Positions 1-8,449 are shown, numbered from the stretch's first letter. The stretch: DNA of 64,000 bases from Brevundimonas subvibrioides (GCF_002280785.1 NZ_NCEQ01000011.1:1-64000), one strand, 5' to 3'. Numbers and translations are program-made. Notes: generated from the letters alone by a model not told the origin.

Positions 1-1118
1 TCGCCGGCGAAGGCTTCCTTGACGTCTTCACGGTTGTTCGAGTGCATCTGCAGCATCCGGCCGACGCGCTCTTTCTTGTCGCGGCTGGAGTTCAGCAGGT
101 TCTGGCCGGTTTCCATCTTGCCCGAATACAGGCGGCAGAAGGTCAGCGAGCCGACGAACGGATCGTCCATGATCTTGAACGCGAGGATCGACAGGGGCTC
201 GTCGTCCGAGGCGCGACGCACGACGGGCTCTTCAGTCTTGAAGTCGATGCCCGGGGTCGGCGGGATGTCCGTGGGCGAAGGCAGGTAGTCGACGACGGCG
301 TCGAGCAGCGTCTGCACGCCCTTGTTCTTGAACGCCGAGCCGCACAGGATCGGATAGAAGGCGCCGGTCAGCACGGCCTTGCGGATGCACTTCTTCAGCA
401 CTTCCAGCGAGGGCTCGTTGCCATCGAGGTAGGCCTGCATGGCGTCGTCGTCGAGTTCGACGGCGTTGTCGATCAGATACTGGCGCGCCTCGACGGCCTT
501 GGCCATCAGGTCGTCCGGGATCGGGCCGATGGTGAAGTTGGCGCCCAGGGCGTCGTTGTCCCAGACCACCGAGTTCATCGACACGATGTCGACCAGGCCC
601 GTCAGGGTGTTCTCCGAACCGATCGGGAACTGGATCGGCACGGCCTTGGCGCCCAGGCGGTCGCGGATCGACTGGACCGAGGCGTCGAAGTCGGCACCGA
701 TCTTGTCCATCTTGTTGACGAAGACGATCCGCGGAACCTTGTACTTGTCGGCCTGGCGCCAGACGGTTTCGGTCTGCGGCTCGACGCCGGCGTTGCCGTC
801 CAGCACCGCGACGGCGCCGTCGAGCACGCGCAGCGAACGCTCGACTTCAATGGTGAAGTCCACGTGGCCGGGGGTGTCGATGATGTTCAGGCGCTTGCCC
901 TGCCAGAAGGCCGTGGTCGCAGCCGAGGTGATCGTGATCCCCCGCTCCTGCTCCTGGTCCATCCAGTCCATGGTCGCGGCGCCGTCGTGGACTTCGCCGA
1001 TCTTATGGTTCTTGCCGGTGTAGTACAGGATCCGCTCGGTCGTCGTCGTCTTGCCCGCATCGATGTGGGCCATGATTCCGAAGTTGCGGTAGTCCTCGAG
1101 CGCGTGTGTGCGGGCCAT
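1..1118 (-). CDS. fusA: Elongation factor G, 3' end beyond the window
   Basis: This is the ribosomal translocase: a GTPase that moves tRNA and mRNA after each peptide bond and, with RRF, recycles ribosomes. The visible 372 residues are the N-terminal part. The P-loop [12 protein letters not shown] is near residue 17, followed by the switch region [10 protein letters not shown], the G3 motif DTPGHVDF and the G4 motif NKMD. The ATG at 1118 gives the family start [14 protein letters not shown]. It is the third gene of an rpsL-rpsG-fusA str operon. The 149-bp gap to rpsG holds two short palindromes (1144-1162; 1193-1201 paired with 1215-1223) that might be processing or regulatory hairpins. The C-terminal domains lie off the window edge. 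Confidence 0.97.
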   Translation of the reverse strand, partial: MARTHALEDYRNFGIMAHIDAGKTTTTERILYYTGKNHKIGEVHDGAATMDWMDQEQERGITITSAATTAFWQGKRLNIIDTPGHVDFTIEVERSLRVLDGAVAVLDGNAGVEPQTETVWRQADKYKVPRIVFVNKMDKIGADFDASVQSIRDRLGAKAVPIQFPIGSENTLTGLVDIVSMNSVVWDNDALGANFTIGPIPDDLMAKAVEARQYLIDNAVELDDDAMQAYLDGNEPSLEVLKKCIRKAVLTGAFYPILCGSAFKNKGVQTLLDAVVDYLPSPTDIPPTPGIDFKTEEPVVRRASDDEPLSILAFKIMDDPFVGSLTFCRLYSGKMETGQNLLNSSRDKKERVGRMLQMHSNNREDVKEAFAG

Positions 1119-1267
1119 GAAAGCGTGCCTTGAAAGTATGTTCAGGACGCGGTCCGCGTCCTCGGGAGATCGTCGATGTGGCGGATAAGCGAGCGCGGGC
1201 GATTTAGCTCAAACCGCCCGCGCCGGATAGGCCTAGATAGTGTCGCTGTTTGACGCTTTGAAGGCGC

Positions 1268-1741
1268 CTACCAGCGGTAGTGGCTGAAGGCGCGGTTGGC
1301 TTCAGCCATCTTGTGGGTGTCTTCGCGCTTCTTGACCGCGGTGCCGCGGTTGTTCGACGCATCGAGCAGCTCGGCGGCCAGTTTTTCGGTCATCGTGTTC
1401 TCACCACGCTTGCGCGCGGCGTTGACCAGCCAGCGGATGGCCAGGGCGCGGCGGCGATCGGGGCGAACCTCGACAGGCACCTGATAGGTGGCGCCGCCGA
1501 CGCGACGCGAGCGGACTTCGACTGACGGCTGGACGTTTTCCAGGGCGGTGTGGAAGGTCTGGACCGGCTCGAAGTCCTTCTTCTTGTCGGCCAGGATCTC
1601 GAACGCGCCGTAGACGATGTTCTCGGCGACGGCCTTTTTGCCCTCGTACATGACGTAGTTCATGAACTTGGTGACGGTCAGATCCTTGTATTTGGGATCC
1701 GGCAGGACTTCGCGTTTCTGGGCGCGGTGACGACGTGACAT
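1268..1741 (-). CDS. rpsG: 30S ribosomal protein S7
   Basis: S7 is a primary assembly protein of the 30S head and lines the E-site and mRNA exit channel. The 157-residue product has the normal bacterial length and the family start [18 protein letters not shown], with the basic core [12 protein letters not shown] and the rRNA-contact segment [14 protein letters not shown]. It lies 72 bp downstream of rpsL and 149 bp upstream of fusA in the standard str order. In E. coli S7 is the translational autoregulator of this operon; whether that holds here cannot be seen from the sequence. Confidence 0.98.
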   Translation of the reverse strand: MSRRHRAQKREVLPDPKYKDLTVTKFMNYVMYEGKKAVAENIVYGAFEILADKKKDFEPVQTFHTALENVQPSVEVRSRRVGGATYQVPVEVRPDRRRALAIRWLVNAARKRGENTMTEKLAAELLDASNNRGTAVKKREDTHKMAEANRAFSHYRW

Positions 1742-1813
1742 GGGCTGGGCCTTCTAAATCGGTGTCTGGAAGAAGCCGGATGAGACCGGCTGAATCTGGA
1801 AAGGGCGGGTCGC

Positions 1814-2188
1814 TTACTTCGGACGCTTGGTGCCGTAGTGCGAACGGCGCTGCTTGCGGTCCTTGACGCCTTGCGTGTCGAGCACGCCGCGCAGGATGTG
1901 GTAGCGCACGCCCGGAAGGTCTTTCACGCGGCCGCCGCGGATCAGGACCACCGAGTGCTCCTGAAGATTGTGGCCCTCGCCGGGGATGTAGCACACGGCT
2001 TCATAGCCGGACTTGGCCAGACGGACCTTGGCGACCTTACGCAGAGCCGAGTTCGGCTTCTTCGGGGTCGTCGTATAGACGCGGGTGCAAACGCCGCGAC
2101 GCTGGGGCGAGCCTTCCAGGGCCGGCACCTTGTTGCGCACGGGCTTGGGCTTGCGGGGCTTGCGGATCAGCTGGTTGATCGTAGGCAT
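1814..2188 (-). CDS. rpsL: 30S ribosomal protein S12
   Basis: S12 sits at the decoding centre and helps monitor codon-anticodon fidelity. The 124-residue protein begins [12 protein letters not shown]. An upstream in-frame ATG at 2350 gives a longer frame, but its extra residues match no S12, so 2188 is chosen. The two positions where substitutions classically give streptomycin resistance carry the wild-type lysines (K43 in [12 protein letters not shown]89 in GGRVKDLPG), so a sensitive allele is predicted. It is the first gene of the str operon, and a long leader (2189-2455) with a promoter-like sequence lies upstream. Confidence 0.98.
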   Translation of the reverse strand: MPTINQLIRKPRKPKPVRNKVPALEGSPQRRGVCTRVYTTTPKKPNSALRKVAKVRLAKSGYEAVCYIPGEGHNLQEHSVVLIRGGRVKDLPGVRYHILRGVLDTQGVKDRKQRRSHYGTKRPK

Positions 2189-2344
2189 CGGTAGACAGTC
2201 TCGACTTCTGATGGAGGCGTGTGCCTGTCGGCCGGGGCGCCTCGGTTTCCTTCTTTTGAACGGTCCTTCAGGGCCGCCCGGGGTCGTTCGAGACCGGATG
2301 CGGCACGACCAAACAGCCCAGTCGCGTCTCCGGCAAGCCGGAAA

Positions 2345-2382
2345 ACACAAAGGGCCGGAACGCGCGCTTTGGGCGTTCCGGC
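2345..2382 (-). terminator. Hairpin with T-rich tail in the rpsL leader
   Basis: Positions 2354-2363 pair with 2373-2382 (10 bp, GC-rich). On the minus strand the hairpin is followed by a stretch ending in TTTGTGTTTT. It lies downstream of the lipoprotein gene and would end that transcript. It also lies downstream of the promoter-like sequence at 2455-2483, so it could act as an attenuator for rpsL-rpsG-fusA. Confidence 0.55.
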
Positions 2383-2454
2383 GGGCACAGCCCGTCCGTT
2401 CAATTGTGACGATCAGGATGGGTCACCGAAATGGCCCGTCTCGAAAGTCCGGCG

Positions 2455-2483
2455 CGTTTACGCGTGAGGGGCCTTCAGGTCAA
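2455..2483 (-). promoter_or_regulatory. Putative promoter of the rpsL-rpsG-fusA operon
   Basis: On the minus strand TTGACC (2483-2478) is followed by a 17-bp spacer and TAAACG (2460-2455). This fits a housekeeping sigma promoter with the usual weak alphaproteobacterial -10. It would give a leader of about 260 nt before rpsL. Within the leader, TTGAACGG near 2397-2404 is complementary to a segment near 2256-2263, so long-range folding is possible. Confidence 0.5.
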
Positions 2484-2498
2484 GACCGATGGTCCGCC

Positions 2499-3056
2499 CT
2501 ACTCCGCCACCGGCCTGGTCAGATCGAACTCCACCCGAAAGTGGCGGTTGGCCCGACGCAGCTCATAGGCGAACATCCGGTCCGGGTGGACCTCCACCGC
2601 CCAGACATTGGTCGTGGAGACGGCGGCGGCATTGGCGTTGAACAGGGCGATGGAGAAGGCGTCGACGGGAAACTCCTGGCGCTCGGCCGTCCCGAGGCTC
2701 GCCGTGTCGCCGCCGTACATGTGCAGCACGTCCACCGTGCCGTCCTCGTGGCGGTGATCATGCTTCAGGCGGACGCCCCCGGCCGTCCGCGTGACAATCC
2801 ACACCCGCGACCGGTCTTCGCCGACGCTGAACGGGATTCGCACCTCTCCCGGCGAACAGTCGCGGACATGCATCAACAGGCGCTGGCTGGCGAAGCTTGC
2901 ATCCGCCGCGTCGGTCGTGACCACCCGCCCCTCGAAGCGCTGGCCGCACAGGGCGTTCAGCCGGCTCATGAAGACGTCCTGCGGCCCGGACGGCGCGGAC
3001 GTGGTGGCGCAGGCCGACAGGAGGACTGCGACGGCGGCGATCAGGGCGGTTTTCAT
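2499..3056 (-). CDS. Putative exported lipoprotein of unknown function
   Basis: I do not recognise the family. The 185-residue protein starts with a short lipoprotein signal peptide (MKTALIAAVAVLLSAC) whose lipobox LSAC predicts lipidation at the cysteine near residue 16 and anchoring in an envelope membrane. The mature part has two further cysteines (LNALCGQRF and VRDCSPGE, probably disulphide-bonded), a His-rich turn LKHDHRHEDGT, and an Arg/Phe-rich C-terminus. The start at 3056 is chosen because it begins the signal peptide; an upstream in-frame ATG adds about 60 residues with no signal character. It is divergent from rpmG. Confidence 0.75.
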   Translation of the reverse strand: MKTALIAAVAVLLSACATTSAPSGPQDVFMSRLNALCGQRFEGRVVTTDAADASFASQRLLMHVRDCSPGEVRIPFSVGEDRSRVWIVTRTAGGVRLKHDHRHEDGTVDVLHMYGGDTASLGTAERQEFPVDAFSIALFNANAAAVSTTNVWAVEVHPDRMFAYELRRANRHFRVEFDLTRPVAE

Positions 3057-3107
3057 TCGCAGAGGGTCGCGCGCTTTGACATCGTGCTCAAGGCGCCAAG
3101 ACGCCCG

Positions 3108-3135
3108 TTGACTTCGTGGCGTCCCTGAGTATGTT
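3108..3135 (+). promoter_or_regulatory. Putative rpmG promoter
   Basis: TTGACT (3108-3113), a 16-bp spacer and TATGTT (3130-3135) lie about 50 bp upstream of the rpmG start, in the divergent gap between the lipoprotein gene and rpmG. Confidence 0.5.
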
Positions 3136-3186
3136 CCGCGCCTCTTATTTTCACGGCTCTCACCGCCGTCGCAAAGGTAATTTCCG

Positions 3187-3354
3187 ATGGCAAAGCCCGC
3201 CTCAATCAAGATCCGGCTGAACTCCACGGCCGACACCGGCTTCTTCTACGTCACCAAGAAGAATGCCCGCACGATGACCGAAAAGATGGTCGTCAAGAAA
3301 TATGACCCGGTCGTGCGCAAGCACGTCGAGTTCAAGGAAGGCAAGATCAAGTAG
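3187..3354 (+). CDS. rpmG: 50S ribosomal protein L33
   Basis: L33 is a small protein of the large ribosomal subunit near the E site. The ORF encodes 55 residues, [20 protein letters not shown] onward to EFKEGKIK, matching the family length and both termini. There are no cysteine pairs, so this is the zinc-free (C-minus) form. A strong intrinsic terminator follows within 25 bp, so it is probably monocistronic. Placement next to pleD-divK matches what I recall of the Caulobacter arrangement. Confidence 0.96.
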   Translation: MAKPASIKIRLNSTADTGFFYVTKKNARTMTEKMVVKKYDPVVRKHVEFKEGKIK

Positions 3355-3378
3355 GCGGTTCACATCGCTGACGATCTG

Positions 3379-3413
3379 AACGCCCGGTCAGCAATGGCCG
3401 GGCGTTTTCGTTT
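3379..3413 (+). terminator. Intrinsic terminator of rpmG
   Basis: A 12-bp stem (3379-3390 with 3395-3406, one T-G wobble) closes a GCAA tetraloop at 3391-3394 and runs into TTTTCGTTT. This is a textbook rho-independent terminator 25 bp after the rpmG stop. Confidence 0.9.
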
Positions 3414-3445
3414 GTCCTTCTCCCCTCGGGGGAGAAGGACCGCTA

Positions 3446-4810
3446 TTAGGCCGCCCGCGCGATGACGCGGTCGCGTCCCGTGGCCTTGGCCTCGTAGACG
3501 CCTTCGTCGGCGCGTTTCAGCAGGGCCTCAGGCGTATCGCCCGCCCCCAGGGTCGTCGCCACCCCGATCGAGATGGTCACCGTCAGGTGCTCCTGACCGC
3601 CCATGACCCGGAACGGGGTCGAGCCGACGTCGCGGCGGATGCGTTCGGCAATACGCTGGGCGTCCTCGAGCCTGGTGCCCGGCATGATGACGACGAACTC
3701 CTCGCCCCCCTGTCGGCAGGGCAGGTCAACGGCGCGAACGTTGGTGGCCAGCCGCACGGCGAACTCGCGCAGCACCTCGTCGCCCGCGTCGTGGCCGAAG
3801 CCGTCGTTGACCTTCTTGAAGTGATCGATGTCCACGACCAGCACCGAGACCGGCTCGCCGCCCTGGGCCGCCCGAGTGACAAAGGCTTGAAGCTGGCCCG
3901 CCATATAGCGGCGGTTGTGCAGCCCAGTCAGGGCGTCGGTGACGGCCATCTCCAGGCTGTAATCCAGCTTCTCCTTGAGGAAGTCGGTGTAGCGCTTCCT
4001 GCGGATCTGCGTCCGCGCCCGCGCCGCCAGCTCCTCGGGGTCCACGGGCTTCATCAGGATGTCGTTGACGCCCAGCTCCAGCGCCTTGACCAGCCGCGGC
4101 CGGTCCGCCGGATCGACCACCGCCAGGATCGGCAGGTGCCGCGTCGGCTCGGCCGACCGCACCTGGGCGATCAGGCGCAGGCCGTCGAACTCGGCGGCCG
4201 CCACATTGATGATCATCAGGTCGATCGCGCCCCTGGACGCCAGCAGCCCCCCGGCCGCATCGCTCTCGACCGTCGGCCGGTGCTCGCGCGTCAGTTCCTC
4301 CACGATCCGCTGCCCCTGGCGCGCATTGTCGTCGACAATCAGGACCCGGCCGCCCGAGCCGCGCAGTCGCCCGGCTCCGTCCGTCGTGACTCCCAGCCGC
4401 CGTCCGCTCTCCTCGCGCTCGCGCAGCTCGTCCATGACCAGTTTCAGCCGGGTCAGCGACCGCACGCGGGCGAACAGGACCACGTCGTCCAGCGGCTTGG
4501 TGACGAAGTCGTCGGCCCCCGCCTCCAGCCCCTTGATCCGGTCCTCGCGTCCGTCCAGCGCCGTCACCAGCACGACGGGAATATGGTTGGTGAGCGGATC
4601 GGCCTTGAGGCGCCGGCAGGTCTCGAACCCGTCCATGCCGGGCATCATGACGTCCAGCAGGATGATGTCCGGCTGTTCCGCCGCCGCCAGGGTCAGCGCC
4701 TTCGCTCCGTCATGACACGTCAGGACGTCATAGTATTCCAGCGTCAGCTTGGCCTCGAGCAGGCGGACGTTGGCCTCGACATCGTCGACCACAAGAATAC
4801 GCGCGGTCAT
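3446..4810 (-). CDS. pleD: Diguanylate cyclase response regulator PleD
   Basis: PleD makes cyclic di-GMP and drives the swarmer-to-stalked transition in Caulobacter, acting at the developing stalked pole after phosphorylation by DivJ and PleC. The 454 residues form three domains. REC1 (about 1-120) has phosphoacceptor D53 in IILLDVMMPG. REC2 (about 155-270) has the acceptor replaced by asparagine (N202 in LMIINVAA), as expected for the adaptor receiver. The GGDEF domain carries GGEEF at 368-372. The allosteric inhibition site RxxD is intact (RAVD, 359-362), predicting product inhibition. It starts 7 bp after divK and is surely co-transcribed with it. Confidence 0.96.
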   Translation of the reverse strand: MTARILVVDDVEANVRLLEAKLTLEYYDVLTCHDGAKALTLAAAEQPDIILLDVMMPGMDGFETCRRLKADPLTNHIPVVLVTALDGREDRIKGLEAGADDFVTKPLDDVVLFARVRSLTRLKLVMDELREREESGRRLGVTTDGAGRLRGSGGRVLIVDDNARQGQRIVEELTREHRPTVESDAAGGLLASRGAIDLMIINVAAAEFDGLRLIAQVRSAEPTRHLPILAVVDPADRPRLVKALELGVNDILMKPVDPEELAARARTQIRRKRYTDFLKEKLDYSLEMAVTDALTGLHNRRYMAGQLQAFVTRAAQGGEPVSVLVVDIDHFKKVNDGFGHDAGDEVLREFAVRLATNVRAVDLPCRQGGEEFVVIMPGTRLEDAQRIAERIRRDVGSTPFRVMGGQEHLTVTISIGVATTLGAGDTPEALLKRADEGVYEAKATGRDRVIARAA

Positions 4811-4817
4811 TGGAAAA

Positions 4818-5201
4818 CTATCCTACTGCTACCGGCTGGCTGAGGTGCTTCTTCACCGTTTCCAGGAAATGCATCACCGAGATCGGCTTGGAGATATAGG
4901 CCTCGCAGCCGCCCTGCCGGATCCGTTCCTCGTCGCCCTTCATGGCGAAGGCGGTCACGGCGATGATCGGGATGTGGGCCAGTTCCTCGTCGTCCTTGAG
5001 CCATTTGGTCACTTCCAGCCCGGAGATCTCGGGCAGCTGGATGTCCATCAGGATCAGGTCGGGCATGTGCTGGCGTGCCATGGCCATCGCCTGCATCCCC
5101 TCGCGGGTCTGCAGGATTTCATAGCCCTGCGAGTCGAGCAGATCATGAAACAGCTTCATGTTCAGCTCGTTATCCTCGACGATGAGGACTTTCTTGGACA
5201 T
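4818..5201 (-). CDS. divK: Single-domain response regulator DivK
   Basis: DivK is an essential cell-fate regulator: phosphorylated by DivJ and dephosphorylated by PleC, it controls the CckA-CtrA pathway through DivL. The product is a bare receiver domain with acidic pocket E9-D10, phosphoacceptor D53 in [11 protein letters not shown] in AVTAFAMKG and the conserved K in YISKPIS. An in-frame GTG lies two codons upstream at 5207. I chose the ATG at 5201 because it puts the acceptor at D53, as in the characterised protein. It is the first gene of the divK-pleD operon. Confidence 0.96.
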   Translation of the reverse strand: MSKKVLIVEDNELNMKLFHDLLDSQGYEILQTREGMQAMAMARQHMPDLILMDIQLPEISGLEVTKWLKDDEELAHIPIIAVTAFAMKGDEERIRQGGCEAYISKPISVMHFLETVKKHLSQPVAVG

Positions 5202-5324
5202 CTTCACCCGGTCTGGCCGCCTCGACTGGCGCGGACGTCGCGCTGACGGGCATGCCGCTTCTTCGATTGGGATTGTGGCGGCCCAGTCTTAAGTTGGGGT
5301 GAAGTCGGGAATTCAAGCTTCACC

Positions 5325-6590
5325 ATGAAAGCCATCTGTCGCGACTGCCTGTGGGCCGGGGAGGATACGGTCGTCCGCTGCCCGTCCTGCGGCTCGCCGC
5401 GCGTGGTCTGCGACCCCGAGCTGGACCGGCTGTCGATCGCCCACCTCGACTGCGACGCCTTCTACGCCTCGGTGGAGAAGCGCGACCGCCCCGAACTGCG
5501 CGACAGGCCCGTCATCGTCGGCGGCGGGGTGCGCGGCGTGGTCTCGACCTGCTGCTACATCGCCCGCCAGTCCGGCGTCCATTCGGCCATGCCGATGTTC
5601 AAGGCGCTCAAGGCCTGTCCCGACGCCGTGGTCCTCAAGCCGGATTTCGCGAAATACGTCCCGGAATCGGAGCGCATCTTCCGCTTCGTCGGCGAGCTGA
5701 CGCCCCTGGTCCAGACCCTGTCCCTCGACGAGGCCTGGATCGACCTGTCCGGCACCGAACGCCTCAACGGCGGCCCGCCCGCGCTCCAGCTGATCCGCCT
5801 CCAGAAACGGATCGAGGACGAGACCGGCCTCGGCGTCTCCATCGGCCTGGCCCCCAACCGCTTCCTCGCCAAGATCGCCTCCGAACTGGACAAGCCGCGC
5901 GGTTTCTCCGTCATCGGCACGGCCAATGCCCAGGCGCTCCTGGCCCCGAAATCCGTCCGCATCCTGCCCGGCGTCGGTCCCGTCTTCGGCAAGACCCTGG
6001 TCTCGGACGGTTTCGCCACCGTCGGCGACCTCGCCGCCGCCGACGTCCGCGATCTGGTCAAACGCTACGGCGAGACGGGCCTTCGCCTCCACGAGCTCGC
6101 CCATGCCCGCGACGCCCGCTCCGTGAACCCCGAGCACGACCGGCGCGGCATGAGCGCGGAGACCACCTTCAACACCGACCTGACCGCACTCGAGGCGCTC
6201 GAGGCTGAACTCTGGCCCCTGTGCGAGAAGGTCGCCTCCAAGGCCCGCCGCGACGGCGTCTCCAGCCGCGTCGTGGTGCTGAAACTGCGCCGCACCGACT
6301 TCAGGATCATCACCCGGCGCAAGACCCTGCCCGACCCGATCCAGACCGCCCGCGCCCTGTTCGCCATCGGCCGCGAGCTGCTCGCCCCCGAGCTCGGCCG
6401 CCCCTACCGCCTGATCGGCATCGGCCTGGCCGACATCCAGGACGCCGATGACAGGCCCGAAGGCCTGTTCGCCTCGTCCGAGCGCCGCACCCTCAGGACC
6501 GAGACCACCATCGACGCCCTGCGCCAGAAATTCGGCGCCTCCGCCGTGGTGGCCGGGCGGGCGCTGAAGCCGAAAGCCAGGCCTGGATAA
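5325..6590 (+). CDS. dinB: Y-family DNA polymerase IV (DinB) with N-terminal zinc-ribbon-like segment
   Basis: This is an error-prone translesion polymerase. The 421 residues contain the catalytic motifs HLDCDAFYASVE and SLDEAWIDLSG (two of the metal-binding carboxylates), the fingers and palm, an HhH thumb (SVRILPGVGPVFGKTL) and a little-finger domain. Before the polymerase domain, about 35 residues carry CxxC pairs (CRDCLW and CPSC, plus a later C) that look like a zinc ribbon absent from E. coli DinB. No obvious C-terminal beta-clamp peptide is seen. It is divergent from divK, and no LexA-type box was found in the gap. A palindromic repeat follows directly. Confidence 0.93.
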   Translation: MKAICRDCLWAGEDTVVRCPSCGSPRVVCDPELDRLSIAHLDCDAFYASVEKRDRPELRDRPVIVGGGVRGVVSTCCYIARQSGVHSAMPMFKALKACPDAVVLKPDFAKYVPESERIFRFVGELTPLVQTLSLDEAWIDLSGTERLNGGPPALQLIRLQKRIEDETGLGVSIGLAPNRFLAKIASELDKPRGFSVIGTANAQALLAPKSVRILPGVGPVFGKTLVSDGFATVGDLAAADVRDLVKRYGETGLRLHELAHARDARSVNPEHDRRGMSAETTFNTDLTALEALEAELWPLCEKVASKARRDGVSSRVVVLKLRRTDFRIITRRKTLPDPIQTARALFAIGRELLAPELGRPYRLIGIGLADIQDADDRPEGLFASSERRTLRTETTIDALRQKFGASAVVAGRALKPKARPG

Positions 6591-6593
6591 TTT

Positions 6594-6625
6594 CCGTGCA
6601 TCCCCGCCTTCGCGGGGATGCACGG
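6594..6625. repeat. Palindromic repeat, 'tgcatcccc' family
   Basis: A 14-bp perfect stem closes a 4-nt loop (6608-6611). It belongs to the family seen again at 39306-39440 and 39638-39795 and lies four bases after the dinB stop, so it could also act as a terminator or mRNA-stabilising hairpin. Confidence 0.8.
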
Positions 6626-6675
6626 AGATGTGGAGCGGAAGGGAGGGATTAACTCGCGCGATCTAGGATGAAGAA

Positions 6676-7416
6676 ATGTCCGCATTCCTCGACAAGATGC
6701 GCCGCCGCGGCGGCCGCTACCTCGGCGTCCGCCCCGCGCCGGTCCGCACGCAGCGCGGCGTCTTCAGCCTGTCGTTCGACGACATCCCGGTGACCGCCTG
6801 GACCGAGGCCGGCCCGATCCTCGAGGAGCACGGCGTCACCGCCACCTACTATGTCGCCGGCGGTCTGTCGGGCGGACAGAACCTGGGCCTGCCCCAGTTC
6901 ACCACCGACCATCTCCAGGGCCTGTTCGGCGCCGGCCACGAGGTCGGTTGCCACACCTTCGGACACACCAGCGCCCTCGCCGTTTCGCCCGAGGCCTACG
7001 CCGCCGATCTGGACAGGAACGCCGCCTGGGTCGCCGAACGGCTGGCGGGCCATGTCATGACGACCTTCGCCTGGCCTTACGGAGACGTCTCCGTCGGCGC
7101 CAAGGCCGTCGTCGCGGACCGCTTCGCCCTCGCCCGCGGCGTCCGCGACGGCGTCAACGCCGGCAGCGCCGACCGCGCCAACCTCCAGGCCATCGGCCTC
7201 GAAAGCCGCCGCCTGCCCGGCTACGACCTCGAGGCCCTCATGACCGCGACCGCCGCCCGCAAGGGCTGGCTCATCGCCTACGGCCACGACGTCATGGACG
7301 GCCCGACCCCTTACGGCTGCACCCCCGACGACCTCGATCGCGTGATCCGGTCGGCCAAGGCGGCGGGGCTGGAGATCCTCCCCGTGGGCGAGGCGTGGCG
7401 AAAGATGGCGGCCTGA
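6676..7416 (+). CDS. Polysaccharide deacetylase (NodB/CE4 family)
   Basis: A carbohydrate esterase 4 fold that removes N-acetyl groups from a polysaccharide; the substrate is not evident. In 246 residues it carries motif 1 SFDDIPV (the first D probably the catalytic base, the second a metal ligand), motif 2 GHEVGCHTFGHTS (HxxxH-type metal ligands) and motif 3 FAWPYGD. No signal peptide is visible, so it is probably cytoplasmic or exported by another route. It lies 85 bp after dinB, separated by a palindromic hairpin, so co-transcription is uncertain. Confidence 0.85.
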   Translation: MSAFLDKMRRRGGRYLGVRPAPVRTQRGVFSLSFDDIPVTAWTEAGPILEEHGVTATYYVAGGLSGGQNLGLPQFTTDHLQGLFGAGHEVGCHTFGHTSALAVSPEAYAADLDRNAAWVAERLAGHVMTTFAWPYGDVSVGAKAVVADRFALARGVRDGVNAGSADRANLQAIGLESRRLPGYDLEALMTATAARKGWLIAYGHDVMDGPTPYGCTPDDLDRVIRSAKAAGLEILPVGEAWRKMAA

Positions 7417-7423
7417 TTTCAGT

Positions 7424-7500
7424 CCCCTCTCCCCCTGCGGGAGAGGGAGCCCGCGCACGGCGGCGATAGCCGCCGTCCTGGCGCGGTCGGGTGAGGGGTG
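7424..7500. repeat. Intergenic palindromic repeat
   Basis: Starts immediately after the deacetylase stop. It contains a CTCCCC/GGGAGAGG-type hairpin, an inner cggcggcgatagccgccg palindrome and an end motif gtgagggg. It is related to the paired elements at 47738-47910 and 53029-53206. Confidence 0.65.
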
Positions 7501-7555
7501 ACACCGCCGTCGAAGGTGCGTGCCGACAAATCTCTCACCGGCCAGCCTGGAGTCC

Positions 7556-7612
7556 CCCCTCATCCGACCTCGCTTCGCTCGGCCACCTTCTCCCGCAAGG
7601 GGAGAATGGACG
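7556..7612. repeat. Single copy of the 'cttctcccgcaaggggag' palindromic repeat
   Basis: Contains cctcatccg, an inner gcttcgctcgg hairpin, ccacc and a hairpin around ctcccgcaaggggag. This is the same unit found as inverted pairs at 50162-50306 and, inside murD, at 52121-52280. Confidence 0.8.
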
Positions 7613-7764
7613 GTGGGGGGCCATACCCATCAACGGATCCCCCAAATCCGCCTTTCGATTCAACGCCCGCCTCTTTTCAAAGCCTTTATCGCAGGCGCCC
7701 CTAGAAACCGTGCGACAATGCGGCTGGTCTTTGACATCGCCGCTCCAACACCCTCCCGGATGTA

Positions 7765-7800
7765 GACTCTGTCGACTCGGTCGACTCCCGTTTTGGAGTC
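7765..7800. repeat. GANTC-cluster element, copy A (core only)
   Basis: Four GANTC sites (7765, 7774, 7783, 7796) fall within 36 bp. Read on the minus strand the core matches copies B (25214-25354) and C (39490-39625): gcgactcc, an A-rich linker, then GAGTCGA..GAGTCGACAGAGTC. A TTTGACATC motif at about 7730 matches a similarly placed TTGAC in B and C. The rest of the copy is diverged. Confidence 0.7.
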
Positions 7801-7810
7801 GCACGACCCG

Positions 7811-7860
7811 AACGCTTCGAACGCTTCGGACGCTTCGGACGCTTCGGACGCTTCGGACGG
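7811..7860. repeat. Tandem array of a 9-bp unit
   Basis: Five head-to-tail units of (a/g)acgcttcg followed by a partial unit and ggtgtttt. It makes repetitive peptides in several frames, but none looks like a real protein. A shorter array with period 9 followed by the same ggtgttttt lies at 18955-18980. Confidence 0.9.
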
Positions 7861-7974
7861 TGTTTTGCCGTTCGCACGCCTTTCCTCACCCCGCCCATTC
7901 GTCACACGAACACGAACCAGCCTGCACTGTCAGACCCGCGACAATTCAACACCTTAGCGCGACCATCCCGCGCC

Positions 7975-8001
7975 TTGACCTTCCGGCCCCTCGCCTATAG
8001 G
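7975..8001 (+). promoter_or_regulatory. Putative promoter of the F0 ATP synthase operon
   Basis: TTGACC (7975-7980) and TATAGG (7996-8001) are separated by 15 bp, a little short of ideal, about 80 bp upstream of atpI. The rest of the 7417-8079 gap holds only the repeats listed here. Confidence 0.45.
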
Positions 8002-8079
8002 TTCCGCGCCGAATTCAGACCCCTGTCGGGGCCCGCAAATCCATGCGTGGCCGGGCGGGGTTCGAAACAAACAAAGCCC

Positions 8080-8439
8080 ATGTCCCTGCCCCCGGAATCG
8101 CGCGAAGAGGCGATCAAACGCCTCACCGACAGCGCTTCGTCTCTGGAGGCGCGCACCGCCCGCGAGGTTTCTCACGAGGCGGCGGGTCAGGCGGCGGCCG
8201 GTCAGGCGTGGCGGATCATCGCCGACCTGTTCGGCGGCGTGTTCGTGGGTCTGGCGCTCGGCGCCATCGTGGACTGGTATTTCCATACCAATCCCTGGGG
8301 TTTGATCGGCGGCGTCCTTCTGGGCTTCGCCGTTTCGGTTTGGATGGCCTGGTCGACGGCGCAACGCCTGATGGCCCAGGCGAAAGCAAGCGGAGTGGAG
8401 CCGAAATCGGTTCCCTTCGACGATGACGAAGAAGACTAA
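8080..8439 (+). CDS. atpI: ATP synthase assembly protein I (AtpZ/AtpI-like)
   Basis: A small membrane protein encoded ahead of F0 genes and thought to aid c-ring assembly. The 119-residue product has a charged N-terminal helix and two membrane segments (roughly 48-66 and 72-92) around WRIIADLFGGVFVGLALGAI and GLIGGVLLGFAVSVWMAW, and an acidic tail FDDDEED. Start 8080 is chosen because an upstream in-frame ATG at 7975 adds residues encoded by the promoter region. It lies 10 bp before atpB. Confidence 0.9.
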   Translation: MSLPPESREEAIKRLTDSASSLEARTAREVSHEAAGQAAAGQAWRIIADLFGGVFVGLALGAIVDWYFHTNPWGLIGGVLLGFAVSVWMAWSTAQRLMAQAKASGVEPKSVPFDDDEED

Positions 8440-8449
8440 AAAGGCGCCC

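Noticed and set aside
1193..1223. 9-bp stem between rpsG and fusA as a terminator
   Set aside because: No T-run follows on the minus strand and fusA must be transcribed through it; more likely a processing or regulatory hairpin.
5202..5324. Search for a LexA box or CtrA pair between divK and dinB
   Set aside because: Only a lone TTAAG was seen; no GTTC-N7-GTTC and no GANTC site.
7491..8000. Open frame with repeated RTLRTL peptide
   Set aside because: The peptide comes from the 9-bp tandem DNA array and flanking palindromic repeat; other frames are equally repetitive and no start signal is seen.
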